Assembly: GCA_018823835.1 (NCBI GenBank) | Contig: JAHJHT010000002.1 | Span: forward strand, 124,001 to 188,000 | Length of the DNA: 64,000 nt | Direction of reading: 5' to 3' | Source of the DNA: Alphaproteobacteria bacterium | GTDB taxonomy: Bacteria; Pseudomonadota; Alphaproteobacteria; Rhizobiales; Rhizobiaceae | Part shown: one piece after another, positions 46,847 through 55,175 of the stretch | Layout: the number at the start of each line of letters is the position of its first letter | Numbering within the stretch: position 1 is the first letter of the stretch | The notes under the pieces: model-generated | Database searches by the model: none | Told to the model about the DNA's origin: nothing | The model's input: only the letters and a program-made list of their open reading frames with translations | Program-made: the position numbers and the translations under genes

Positions 46847-46875
46847 TTGCTTTTCATGATCGCCATCGCTAGTTA
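46847..46875 (+). promoter_or_regulatory. candidate tRNA-Arg promoter
   Basis: TTGCTT (46847-46852) and TAGTTA (46870-46875) are 17 bases apart, about 66 bases before the tRNA. Both boxes are partial matches to a housekeeping promoter. Confidence 0.4.
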
Positions 46876-46940
46876 GCACGTCACGATTGCGGCCGGCCTC
46901 AAAGACCGGTCCGTGCGGCTGTCCAAGGACGGCCCACTGC

Positions 46941-47017
46941 GCGCCCGTAGCTCAGCTGGATAGAGCACCAGACTACGAATCTGGGGGTCAGAGGTTCGAA
47001 TCCTTTCGGGCGCGCCA
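46941..47017 (+). tRNA. tRNA-Arg (anticodon ACG)
   Basis: 77 bases with encoded CCA. The acceptor stem is GCGCCCG/CGGGCGC, the D arm AGCTCAGCTGGATAGAGC, the anticodon stem CCAGA/TCTGG with loop CTACGAA, and the T arm AGAGG-TTCGAAT-CCTTT. The ACG anticodon, A34 of which becomes inosine, reads CGT, CGC and CGA. Confidence 0.97.
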
Positions 47018-47018
47018 T

Positions 47019-47156
47019 TTATTTCAATGACTTAGCTACTTTCTGGGCATCTTCCGGGTTTGCAGTTTGCAGGCGGTTTGCAAACTCTGTGCTCGTTGCG
47101 TTCTCAAAAAGCGCGACGGCTTCTCCGGCGAGAACTTTGGTTGAGCAAGATATTTG
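47019..47156 (-). pseudogene. decayed coding fragment ending 2 bases from the tRNA
   Basis: On the minus strand an open stretch of 45 codons ends in TAA immediately beside the tRNA 3' end. It reads as an Ala/Glu-rich helix with VLAGEAVALFE and NRLQTANPEDAQKVAKSLK. It has no start codon, is preceded by an in-frame TGA, and the neighbouring frames upstream also carry coding-like pieces, so it looks like the C-terminal remnant of a frameshifted gene. The DNA is less GC-rich than its surroundings. A tyrosine recombinase tail is possible given the tRNA, but no catalytic residues survive to show it. The rest of the gap to 47297 holds nothing else clear. Confidence 0.4.
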
Positions 47157-47297
47157 TCAAGAATCGTCGAAGTGACCACCGGAATGCGTGATCGGAAGAT
47201 CTGACGATACCAACGGTGGACCGCCTGACGAAATATGCGCCTGTTGATGCCGGAGCTAGCATGATCGCTTGCCGGCATTCCGCACCGGCAAGTCCCC

Positions 47298-48050
47298 TCA
47301 GGGCCGCAGAGCCCGCATCCAGTCGAAGCTGGAACTTGCCGGTCGGTACTCCGCTCCGAAATAGCCCCGATAGCCGGCTTGCGCGATCGCCGGCAGCAGC
47401 CACGCATGGTCGATCTCGCCATGATCCGGTTCGGCCCGATCGGGAACCGCCGCGAACTGGACGTGGCCGATGGCGGCGAGATTGGCCCTGACGGTTTCCA
47501 GCAAATCGCCCCGGATGATCTGCATGTGGTAGCAGTCGAACATCACTTTAGCCGCACCGCCAGACGCCTCGATCACCCGCAACGCAAGCTCCATGCTGGA
47601 GAGAAAATAGCCCGGCGCATCGCGCGGGTTGAGCGGTTCGATGAGGAGTCCGATCCCGTGCGGCTCCGCCTGTTCGGCCGCGTAGCGCAGATTGCCGGCA
47701 AAGGTCGCCAAAGCCGCCTCTCCCGTCACCCGGCCCGCCATGACATGGATGTTGCGGCAGCCGGCATCCGCGGCCCAGGCAACCGCCTGATCGATCGCCG
47801 CGCGGGCGTCCGCCTCGCGCCCCGGCACGGCCGAGAGCCCGAAATCGCCGGCCTCCATGTCGCCGCGCGAGGTATTGATGCCGAGCAGCGGCATTCCGGT
47901 ATCGGCCAGTACGGAAGCGATCTCCGCCGGATCGGACTCGTAGGGCCAGTGCAGTTCGACGGCGTCGAAGCCCGTCCGCTTCGCGGCGCGGATCGCCTCG
48001 GCCAGCGGCAGTTCCTTGAACAGAAATCCCAGATTGGCGGAAAGGCGCAT
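47298..48050 (-). CDS. otnI: 2-oxo-tetronate isomerase (Hyi-like TIM barrel)
   Basis: 250 residues, an AP-endonuclease-2-like TIM barrel of the hydroxypyruvate-isomerase group with LLIEPLNPRDAPGYFL and MFDCYHMQIIRGDL, which hold metal ligands. In otn operons this protein converts 2-oxo-tetronate to 3-oxo-tetronate in the cytosol. The start codon overlaps the otnC stop as TGATG; a GTG at 48062 is an alternative. The name rests on the operon with otnC and otnK as much as on its own sequence. Confidence 0.85.
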   Translation of the reverse strand: MRLSANLGFLFKELPLAEAIRAAKRTGFDAVELHWPYESDPAEIASVLADTGMPLLGINTSRGDMEAGDFGLSAVPGREADARAAIDQAVAWAADAGCRNIHVMAGRVTGEAALATFAGNLRYAAEQAEPHGIGLLIEPLNPRDAPGYFLSSMELALRVIEASGGAAKVMFDCYHMQIIRGDLLETVRANLAAIGHVQFAAVPDRAEPDHGEIDHAWLLPAIAQAGYRGYFGAEYRPASSSFDWMRALRP

Positions 48051-48703
48051 CAGTCGTCCCACTCGATGTCGAAGTGCTCGACGAGACCGCGCACCTCGGT
48101 TTCAGACAGGAGCTTGGGGCGCAGGCCCTGCGTCAGCAAAGTCAGCTTTGCCGTCTCCTCGAGCTCTTCCATGGCATAGGCGGCCGCCTCGAGGTCCTTG
48201 CCGGCAACGACCGGACCGTGATGAGCCAGCAGGACGGCGGACCTCTTGCCGGCCAGTCCCCGCACGGCGTCGCCCATGGCCGGATCGCCGGGACGGAAGT
48301 AGGGTAGCAGCTTCACCTTGCCCAGGCGCATCACCGAATATGCGGTCAGCGGCCGGAAGACGCTGTCGGGATCGATATCGGGCAGCAGGGAAACGGCAAC
48401 CGAATGGCTGGAGTGCAGGTGCACGACCGCACCGGTCCGGGCGCCGCGTGTTTCATAGAAGGCGGCGTGGAGCGGCATTTCCTTGGTCGGCATGTCGCCC
48501 GAAACGAGCCTTCCTTCGCCGTCGAAGAGCGACAGGCGGCCCGGGTCGAGCGCACCGAAGGACGACCCCGTCGGCGTGACCAGCAGGCGGCCGTCGTCGA
48601 ACCGCGCGGAGATGTTGCCCGAACTGCCCGCGGTCAGGCCACGCGCGAACATGGAGGCCGCGATGGTGCAGATCTGTTCGCGCAGCCGCGCCTCGGCGCT
48701 CAT
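48050..48703 (-). CDS. otnC: 3-oxo-tetronate 4-phosphate decarboxylase (class II aldolase/adducin fold)
   Basis: 217 residues. GLTAGSSGNISAR, the catalytic Glu in PTKEMPLHAAFYE, HLHSSHSV and LLAHHGPVV are the phosphate-binding, catalytic and zinc-binding parts of the fuculose-aldolase family. It decarboxylates 3-oxo-tetronate 4-phosphate to dihydroxyacetone phosphate. GGGAGG lies 5 bases before the ATG, which itself overlaps the otnK stop (ATGA). Confidence 0.88.
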   Translation of the reverse strand: MSAEARLREQICTIAASMFARGLTAGSSGNISARFDDGRLLVTPTGSSFGALDPGRLSLFDGEGRLVSGDMPTKEMPLHAAFYETRGARTGAVVHLHSSHSVAVSLLPDIDPDSVFRPLTAYSVMRLGKVKLLPYFRPGDPAMGDAVRGLAGKRSAVLLAHHGPVVAGKDLEAAAYAMEELEETAKLTLLTQGLRPKLLSETEVRGLVEHFDIEWDD

Positions 48704-49977
48704 GTCGACCTCCCCCCCTCTGGATGACCCAGGATCGCTGCCGCCTTGACGAAAAAGTCCGGGCTGCCGAAATTGCCCGACTTCAGCGCCAGTGTCATGC
48801 CGAGATCCGGCGCCCTGAGCGCCGGCACGCCGGGGTCGATTTCCGGCCCGATCTCGAAGGCGCGGATCGCCAGCGCCGAGACCACTGCGCCCGAGGTTTC
48901 TCCGCCTGCGCTGACCAGCCGCTTCACGCCGCGCCGCGCCAGTTCCTGTGCGAGGCGAGCGAAGAAACCTTCGACCGCTTCCGCTACACGTTCCCTCCCA
49001 TGGCGTTGTTGCGCCGCCCTGACCGCGTCGGGTTCGGCCGAGGAATAGACCAGAGGCGGGCCGTCGGCGTGCTGGTTCTGCATGATCCAATCCGCATAGG
49101 CGGCCGGCAAGGCAATGCCGGCGACGATGTCGTCGGCAGCGGCTTCGCGTGCGGGAAGGTTCGCGGCATGCACCGCGATCTGCTGCCGGCTCATGGCGGA
49201 ACAGGAACCGCAGACAGCCGCCGATGGCCCGACCTCTCCCCGCCAGGCCGCCCGGTTGGGGCCGGCCCGCATCTCCGGCCGGAAATTGTCCGGCAATCCG
49301 AGCGCGATTCCCGACCCGCCGCTCACAAGCAGGTCCTGCGAGACCGCCTCACCGATGGCGACGAGATCCTCGTCGCGAATGGCATCCACCACGATATACC
49401 GGCCGCCCTGCGCGACTGCCGCATCCAAGGCGGAGCGGATCGCCGCGCCCCCCGAAGCAACGGCGCCGTATCCGACATGGCCGACCTTGCGTGCGGTCTG
49501 GCGTGCGAGCCAGCGACGCAGATCCGGATCGGTCATCGGCGTCAGCGGATGATTTTCCATGCCGGACTCGTTCAGCAGCCGGTCGTTCACGAAGAGGTGG
49601 CCCTGATAGATCGAGCGGCCAGTGGCAGGAAAGGCCGGGCAGACGATCGCGCGGGGCGCACCCAGCCTGTCCGACAGAGCGTCGAGAACGGGGCCGATGT
49701 TGCCCTCGGGCGTCGAATCGAAAGTGGAGCAATACTTGAAGAAGAACTGGCGGCAGCCTTGCGCTCTCAGCCAGTCGAGGGCTGCAAGCGACTGGGCAAC
49801 CGCGTCGCTGGCGGGAACCGTGCGGGTCTTCAGCGCGACCACGCCGGCCTCGACGCCCTGCGCTGCCGCCGTGTCGGGCACGCCATTGTACTGGACCACC
49901 CGCATCCCGCCCTTCGCCAGCGTGTTGGCGAGGTCGGACGAGCCGGTGAAGTCGTCGCCGATGCAGCCAAGCAGCAT
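48700..49977 (-). CDS. otnK: 3-oxo-tetronate kinase (four-carbon acid sugar kinase, DUF1537)
   Basis: 425 residues. The N-terminal substrate domain begins LGCIGDDFTGSSDLANTLA, and the C-terminal nucleotide-binding domain has SAGGETSGAVV and KSGNFG. It phosphorylates 3-oxo-tetronate with ATP in the cytosol before OtnC acts, completing a route to dihydroxyacetone phosphate. It starts 11 bases after the end of the truncated aroE-like gene, which is now the first piece of this strand's unit. Confidence 0.9.
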   Translation of the reverse strand: MLLGCIGDDFTGSSDLANTLAKGGMRVVQYNGVPDTAAAQGVEAGVVALKTRTVPASDAVAQSLAALDWLRAQGCRQFFFKYCSTFDSTPEGNIGPVLDALSDRLGAPRAIVCPAFPATGRSIYQGHLFVNDRLLNESGMENHPLTPMTDPDLRRWLARQTARKVGHVGYGAVASGGAAIRSALDAAVAQGGRYIVVDAIRDEDLVAIGEAVSQDLLVSGGSGIALGLPDNFRPEMRAGPNRAAWRGEVGPSAAVCGSCSAMSRQQIAVHAANLPAREAAADDIVAGIALPAAYADWIMQNQHADGPPLVYSSAEPDAVRAAQQRHGRERVAEAVEGFFARLAQELARRGVKRLVSAGGETSGAVVSALAIRAFEIGPEIDPGVPALRAPDLGMTLALKSGNFGSPDFFVKAAAILGHPEGGRST

Positions 49978-49988
49978 AGTGTGGTTCC

Positions 49989-50396
49989 TCAGGCGGTGGC
50001 GCGGATCGCGCCGGCAGGGTCAATGTTCTCCGCGGCAAGACCGAGCAGGTGTCCCGCGACGTGGGCGAACTGGCCCGCTACCATCTCCGGCCCCGTCTGC
50101 ACGCGCAAGCCCCGTTTCCGGGCTGCCACGAGCCAAGGCGTCATGGCTGGCGTCGGCACGACGTCGACGACCATCGCATGTGCGGGCAGTCGTTCGACAG
50201 GGAACGGCAGGGTGGTCTCGCCATTCATGCCGACCGGTGTGGCATTGCAGACGACATCGAAGCGGAAGTCGGCCGGCGGAACCGTCGAGGCGACCAGTTG
50301 CGGGAAAGCGGCACCAAGGCGGGCCAGGAGCGCGTCCCGGCGCGTTGCGTCAAGTTCGTTCACGACGATGCGCGCGGCGCCCGCGTCCTCCAGCCG
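49989..50396 (-). pseudogene. 5'-truncated shikimate dehydrogenase-like gene
   Basis: The open frame covers 135 codons and begins abruptly at an in-frame TAA (50397-50399). It matches the C-terminal half of AroE: RLEDAGAARIVVNELD, then DVVCNATPVGM, VVDVVPTPAMTPWL and a final FAHVAGHLLGL. The substrate-binding N-terminal half and the GxGG nucleotide loop are missing, so it cannot be an active dehydrogenase. A GTG at 50363 could start a 124-residue stub. The intact relative may have been an accessory enzyme of the otn unit. The break near 50400 is a rearrangement point, and the original promoter was probably lost with it. Confidence 0.75.
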
Positions 50397-50595
50397 TTAA
50401 ATTGCCGTGCAAAAGCACGCGCCTCGTCCGGGGTCAGCCGATTGCCGTTACCGCGTGATGCGGTGAGTCCGGGCCGTGCCATGCGTTCATGGCAATTCGC
50501 ATGGGCAGTCCCGCTCCGGCTCGGGCGTTCAACCCACCGTTGGGTCGAAGGATAACCTCGGCTACTATGTGCAGATGAACTCCGGGGGTTGTCTA

Positions 50596-51459
50596 ATGGT
50601 GAAGCTGGCGCGGCGAATTCTGTACGCGGCCAGTCAATTGCGGGAGGCGGCGGTCTCGTTGGCCTTCCTGCTCCTTTTGACGGGCACTGCTGCGGCTCAA
50701 TCCGGCCTTCCCGACGGCGGGGTCGCCCGTGCACCCGGTGCCGGTGCCGTTACCGCATGGTATGGCCAGCCCACGACCCGCTATGGCCATGGCGTCCTGG
50801 GCGATGCAATCGAGGCAGGCAGCCTCGTCGCCGTCGACGAGGCGGGGCGCAGTCACGCCGTGGTGCTGCCGGAGTCGCAAGTCTTCGAGGACATCACGCC
50901 GCGCCTTGCCGACCTTGACGGAGACGGGCGCAACGAAGTGGTCACGATCCGCAGCACAGTTTCGTCGGGCGCATCTGTCGCCGTTTACGGCATCGCTGGC
51001 GCGCGTCTGACTGAACTGGCGTCGACCCGGCCGATAGGTCGTCCCAATCGCTGGCTCTCCATCGCCGCCATTGCCGATTTCGTCGGCGACGGAACCATGC
51101 AACTGGCGGTGGTCAAGACGCCGCATATCGGCGGTGTCCTGGAAATCCTTGCCATGCGCGGCGGGGAACTGGTCAGCCTGTACCCGAAGCAGACCGGCTA
51201 CTCGACCCACTTCATCGGATCGCGAGACGTTTCGCTTGCCCTGGCCGGCGACCTGGATGGCGATGGCGCTGTCGAACTGGCCTTGCCGGACGCGACACGC
51301 CGCCGGCTTGTCGTGCTGCGCTTCGGCAAGACTGTCGAGACGGTTTCCGTGGTTGATCTGCCGGCACGCATCGACCAGCCGATCCAGAGGGACGGCGCGC
51401 GTGGATTGGCTGTGCGGCTGGACAATGGCGAGACGATCAGGATCCAGATGCCGCGGTAA
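50596..51459 (+). CDS. secreted FG-GAP/VCBS-like repeat protein
   Basis: 287 residues. A long signal peptide ends near TAAAQ. Three Asp-rich loops typical of calcium-binding beta-propeller repeats follow: LADLDGDGRNEVVTI (about 115), IADFVGDGTMQLAVV (about 160) and AGDLDGDGAVELALP (about 220). Such proteins are exported and bind ligands or surfaces; no enzyme activity is implied. GGGGG lies 7 bases before the ATG at 50596. It begins about 200 bases from the aroE break, and that gap has no recognisable gene. Confidence 0.75.
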   Translation: MVKLARRILYAASQLREAAVSLAFLLLLTGTAAAQSGLPDGGVARAPGAGAVTAWYGQPTTRYGHGVLGDAIEAGSLVAVDEAGRSHAVVLPESQVFEDITPRLADLDGDGRNEVVTIRSTVSSGASVAVYGIAGARLTELASTRPIGRPNRWLSIAAIADFVGDGTMQLAVVKTPHIGGVLEILAMRGGELVSLYPKQTGYSTHFIGSRDVSLALAGDLDGDGAVELALPDATRRRLVVLRFGKTVETVSVVDLPARIDQPIQRDGARGLAVRLDNGETIRIQMPR

Positions 51460-51710
51460 GCGTGGTCGCCGGAACGAACGTTCGCCATCCTTCACTTTCG
51501 GGTTGCAATGCATTTCCGCCCTCTCTGGCGAGAGCGGGTACAGGATTATCGTGCCGATGCTACACGTCGCGTGCCGGGAGCCCAGGTCGTCCAAATCGAC
51601 CGATGGCGGCGAGTGGCTGGAGGCAGGTCGGAACCGTTTCCGTTTCCGGTCGTGTGTGCGATATGTCTACCCTCCAATACCGGTCACCGGCGAACGCAAG
51701 GGTGGACATC

Positions 51711-52076
51711 ATGCTATTCTCAGGCTTTCGGATCAGGAGCGCCCAGCGCGACGGCGAAACCGACCGGACGCGTTTCGAGCGGCTCTCCCAGATGGTTGCG
51801 AAACTTGGCGACGAGATCGAGAACGAGCGCGCAGGGCTGGAGCGCCGCTACTCGGAAACCAAGACTTCCGCCGCGTTTGCGCAGGCAACCCTCGAAAACG
51901 AGGGCGACTCCACGATCTCGACCAAGGTCGATGACCTGACGTCCTCCATGCTGCGCTACGAAGCGAGGATCGAGGCGCTCGGGCGGCAGAAGACGTTCGT
52001 CACCGGAATCGGGAAATGCATTGCTGACTTTGCTGCCGCGACGGCCGAACTCGATGACGGGGATTCCGCGTCTTGA
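51711..52076 (+). CDS. coiled-coil protein of unknown function
   Basis: 121 residues, charged and helical from about 12 to 75 (FERLSQMVAKLGDEIENERA), without signal peptide or membrane segment. I do not recognise a family. The ATG at 51711 has GGTGGA close upstream; an ATG at 51663 would add 16 residues. It lies 251 bases after the FG-GAP-like gene and 182 bases before the rfbA stop; neither gap shows anything clear. Confidence 0.55.
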   Translation: MLFSGFRIRSAQRDGETDRTRFERLSQMVAKLGDEIENERAGLERRYSETKTSAAFAQATLENEGDSTISTKVDDLTSSMLRYEARIEALGRQKTFVTGIGKCIADFAAATAELDDGDSAS

Positions 52077-52258
52077 TGCGCCGCCGCGTTCCGCGCTCTC
52101 AGCAGATATCGCAACCGAGCTGAGTTCGGGCCGGTCAGGCAGGACGAAAGCGACCCGAACGATGCTCAGCCGCCGATGAGGAACCGTGCGGGCCCCAGTG
52201 CGGTGACGCGTCTTTCTACCAGGCGCGGCCGCCTGCCATGGACCAAAGCACGCGAAGT

Positions 52259-53140
52259 CTAGTGTCGCTGCAGGGAGACGACGCGCTTGCGCAGATAAAC
52301 CGCATAGTCGGTCTTTCCGAGGAAGTCGGCCCGCGCGAGCACTTCTTCGGCGGTCAGATAGCCGAGTTCAAAGCCGATCTCCTCCGGGCAGGCAATCTTG
52401 ATGCCCTGCCTGTGCTCGATCGTGCGCACGAATGAAGACGCGTCGTTGAGGCTGTCATGCGTTCCGGTGTCGAGCCAGGCATAGCCGCGTCCCAGACGCT
52501 GCACCTGAAGCTTGCCGGCCTCGAGATAGTGGCGATTGACGTCGGTTATCTCCAGCTCTCCGCGGGCCGAAGGCTTCAGCGAGCGGGCGACATCGACAAC
52601 GTCGCCGTCGTAGAAATAGAGCCCGGTGACCGCCCAGTCCGAGCGCGGGGCACTCGGCTTTTCCTCTATCGAGAAGGCCTTGCCCGTCGCGTCGAACTCG
52701 ACCACGCCGTACCTCTCCGGATCGCTCACCTGATAGGCGAAGACCGTTGCTCCGTCGGAACGAACCGCGGCATCCCGGCACAGGTCGCCCAGCCCGTCGC
52801 CGTAGAAGATGTTGTCGCCAAGGATCAGGGCACAGGGCTCGCCGGCGACGAAATCCGCGCCGATGATGAATGCCTCCGCCAGGCCGTTCGGTTCGGCCTG
52901 CACCCCATATTCAATGTTGATGCCGAAGGCGCTGCCGTCGCCGAGCAGGCGGCGAAAGAGCGGCGCATCATGCGGCGTGGTTATGACGAGTACGTCGCGA
53001 ATGCCGGCAAGCATCAACACGCTCAGCGGATAGTAGATCATCGGCTTGTCGAAGACCGGCAGGAGTTGCTTGGACACCGAAATCGTCAGCGGGTAAAGCC
53101 GCGTGCCGCTGCCGCCCGCAAGAATGATGCCCTTAGTCAT
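52259..53140 (-). CDS. rfbA: glucose-1-phosphate thymidylyltransferase
   Basis: 293 residues, full length for RfbA/Rml[12 protein letters not shown] is the nucleotide loop, followed by [31 protein letters not shown] and [20 protein letters not shown]. It joins glucose 1-phosphate and dTTP to make dTDP-glucose, the first step to dTDP-rhamnose and other deoxysugars for surface polysaccharide. The other rml genes are not in the window, so it stands alone here. Confidence 0.95.
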   Translation of the reverse strand: MTKGIILAGGSGTRLYPLTISVSKQLLPVFDKPMIYYPLSVLMLAGIRDVLVITTPHDAPLFRRLLGDGSAFGINIEYGVQAEPNGLAEAFIIGADFVAGEPCALILGDNIFYGDGLGDLCRDAAVRSDGATVFAYQVSDPERYGVVEFDATGKAFSIEEKPSAPRSDWAVTGLYFYDGDVVDVARSLKPSARGELEITDVNRHYLEAGKLQVQRLGRGYAWLDTGTHDSLNDASSFVRTIEHRQGIKIACPEEIGFELGYLTAEEVLARADFLGKTDYAVYLRKRVVSLQRH

Positions 53141-53285
53141 GCTTTTCCCATTTCCCGTGCTTCCGACAATCCATCGAGTGGCCGGAGAACATTGCGGCGC
53201 TCCGGAGACAATTTTCCCCGATCAGGTATCTCGACCTGCCGCCAAGATGCTGAAGCCCATACTTCAACATGGAAACAGTTTCACT

Positions 53286-53303
53286 AGATATCTTGAGATA
53301 TCT
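53286..53303. repeat. double AGATATCT palindrome upstream of rfbA
   Basis: Two copies of the 8-base palindrome AGATATCT (53286-53293 and 53296-53303) separated by TG, in the 260-base gap between rfbA and the GntR gene. Position upstream of rfbA suggests an operator or promoter element. The remainder of the gap has no clear gene. Confidence 0.4.
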
Positions 53304-53400
53304 CTTGACGAGGAGACCATGGCCAAGCTCTGCCGCGCTTTCGCGGTGGCGTTGCCAATGCCCGGCTTATTGAGCGAGCGGATCGCCGTCCGGCTGCCTG

Positions 53401-54195
53401 TCAGCCGGCTTTCGGGCGTTCGCGCATCGCTGCGCTCTTCAGCATGGACTTTTCCGCCTCTACCATGTGCTCGAGCATGACCTGCCGCGCCCTGTCGGGG
53501 TCGCCCTGCCTGATCGCGCGCAGCAGGCGCACCTGGTAGTGCAGTCCTGTCTCGCGCAGTTGCGGGTTGGGCAGCTGGTAGATCTCGCGGCACACCGTCA
53601 TGTCGCGCAGCAGGCTGAGCAGGAAGATGGCGACGAAGCCGAGCAGGCGGTTCGAACTGTTGCGGGCGAGTTCGGCGTGGAAATCGAGCTCGGCGAGGCG
53701 CTGGCGATACTCGTCCTCGCTGGAGGCCGGCTCGGCCTCATAGAGCCGGATGGTTGCCTGCAACGCCGTGAACGCCTTCTCCGAAAGCGAATCCGCCGCC
53801 GCGGTGGCGGCAAGTTCGGGCTCGACCAGCTTTCGGATGGCGTAGATGTCGGCAATCGACGGCGGCTCGAACAGGAAGAGGTTGTCGAGGATGCGGATGG
53901 CATTGTCGGGATCGATGGCCGCCACGAATGCGCCGCCGCCGGGTCCCGTCTTGCTGGCGATCAGGCCCTGGAATTCGAGTATCTTCAGCGCCTCGCGCAG
54001 CGTGCCACGCGACACGCCGAGCCGTTCGGGGTTGAGCCAGTCGGCGGGCACGCGGTCGCCCGGGGCCAGACCGGCGCTCATCAAGCGGTCGCGAATCGCA
54101 TCCGAAATGATGTCCGGCCGCTTGCGCCGCTTGCCCGCCTGCGGGTCGAGCGCCGGAACCGGCAGGCTGTCGTCCGCCTCCCCCATGCCAGTCAT
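53401..54195 (-). CDS. FadR-type GntR regulator (FCD domain)
   Basis: 264 residues. A GntR winged helix (about 28-90, with ERLGVSRGTLREALKILE) is followed by an all-helical FCD effector domain (about 105-245) whose conserved His and Asp residues bind metal and an organic acid in relatives. The ATG at 54195 overlaps the preceding ATPase stop as ATGA, so the regulator is the last gene of the importer operon and probably controls it and the divergent hydrolase. Confidence 0.9.
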   Translation of the reverse strand: MTGMGEADDSLPVPALDPQAGKRRKRPDIISDAIRDRLMSAGLAPGDRVPADWLNPERLGVSRGTLREALKILEFQGLIASKTGPGGGAFVAAIDPDNAIRILDNLFLFEPPSIADIYAIRKLVEPELAATAAADSLSEKAFTALQATIRLYEAEPASSEDEYRQRLAELDFHAELARNSSNRLLGFVAIFLLSLLRDMTVCREIYQLPNPQLRETGLHYQVRLLRAIRQGDPDRARQVMLEHMVEAEKSMLKSAAMRERPKAG

Positions 54196-55175
54196 CTGCC
54201 TCCATGGGGGTGAAAACACGCGGCCATCTGGCCGTCTGCGCCGGCAACCCCCTCAAGAGCCGGCACAACCGCATTACACGTGTCGGATCGCCTCGGGCAA
54301 CGGGCATAAAAGGAGCAGCCGGGCGGCGGGTCGTAGGGATCGGGCAGTTCGGTCTCCGCATCCTCGGCCGCCAGCGACCTGCGGCCCGGCGCCGGCGCGG
54401 AATTGAGCAGCAGATGCGTGTAGGGATGGCGCGGCTCGCCGAACACCGCGCGGCCCGACCCGATCTCGACGATACGGCCGAAATACATCACCGCGACGCG
54501 GTCGCTGACGCTTTCGACGACCGAGAGATCGTGGCTGATGAAGACATAGGTCAGGCCGAAGCGCTGCTTCAGGCCGTCGAGAATGTTGAGCACCTGCGCC
54601 TGCACCGACACGTCGAGCGCCGAGACCGGCTCGTCGAGCACGATCAGCTTGGGGTCGGCGGCGAGCGCCCGGGCAATACCGATGCGCTGCGCCTGGCCGC
54701 CGGAGAATTCGTGCGGGTAGCGGTCGAGGAATTCCGGTGCAAGATTAACGGCATCCATCAGCTCAGTAAGCCGCGCCTTGCGCTGTTCACGGCCGAGTTC
54801 CAGCAGATGGATCAGGGGCGCCTCGAGGATGGTCCGCACCGTCTTGCGCGGGTTGAGCGAGGCGACCGGGTCCTGGAAGACATACTGCACCTCGCGCGAC
54901 AGGCGCCGGAGGTCCCTGCCCGCTTCCGCCACGAGGTCGCGGCCCTCGAAGATGATGCGCCCGGCGGTCGGCCTGTCGAGGCCGACGATCATGCGCGCCA
55001 GCGTGGACTTGCCGCAGCCCGATTCGCCGACCACGCCGAGCGTCTCGCCGCGACGCACCTCGATCGAGACGTCCTGCACGGCGTGGACGCCGCGTTTCGG
55101 CTTGCCGAGCAGCGTGCGTCCACCGCCGAAGACGCGCCCGGCATTCTCGATCCTCAGCAGCGTCTCGTCATGCAT
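54192..55175 (-). CDS. peptide-type ABC importer, ATP-binding subunit (DppF-like)
   Basis: 327 residues. Walker A is GESGCGKSTLA, signature FSGGQAQRIGIARAL and Walker B LIVLDEPVSALD. The C-terminal oligopeptide extension has GCSFYARCPRRSDTCN, the Cys-rich motif of DppD/DppF proteins. The ATG at 55175 overlaps the fused upstream gene by 8 bases. It works with the ATPase half of that fusion. Confidence 0.92.
   Translation of the reverse strand: MHDETLLRIENAGRVFGGGRTLLGKPKRGVHAVQDVSIEVRRGETLGVVGESGCGKSTLARMIVGLDRPTAGRIIFEGRDLVAEAGRDLRRLSREVQYVFQDPVASLNPRKTVRTILEAPLIHLLELGREQRKARLTELMDAVNLAPEFLDRYPHEFSGGQAQRIGIARALAADPKLIVLDEPVSALDVSVQAQVLNILDGLKQRFGLTYVFISHDLSVVESVSDRVAVMYFGRIVEIGSGRAVFGEPRHPYTHLLLNSAPAPGRRSLAAEDAETELPDPYDPPPGCSFYARCPRRSDTCNAVVPALEGVAGADGQMAACFHPHGGR

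Noticed and set aside
47036..47422. 128-residue minus-strand open frame across the otnI 3' end
   Set aside because: It overlaps otnI in another frame and has no start or family support. Only the tRNA-proximal part looks like old coding DNA, in a different frame.
53286..53303. Start of a CRISPR-like or iteron array
   Set aside because: Only two short units with a 2-base gap and no further copies.
53319..53480. Possible 53-residue small protein with GAGGAG just upstream
   Set aside because: The ribosome site is only 3 bases from the ATG, and the second half overlaps the GntR gene 3' end in antisense. Composition is that of a shadow frame.
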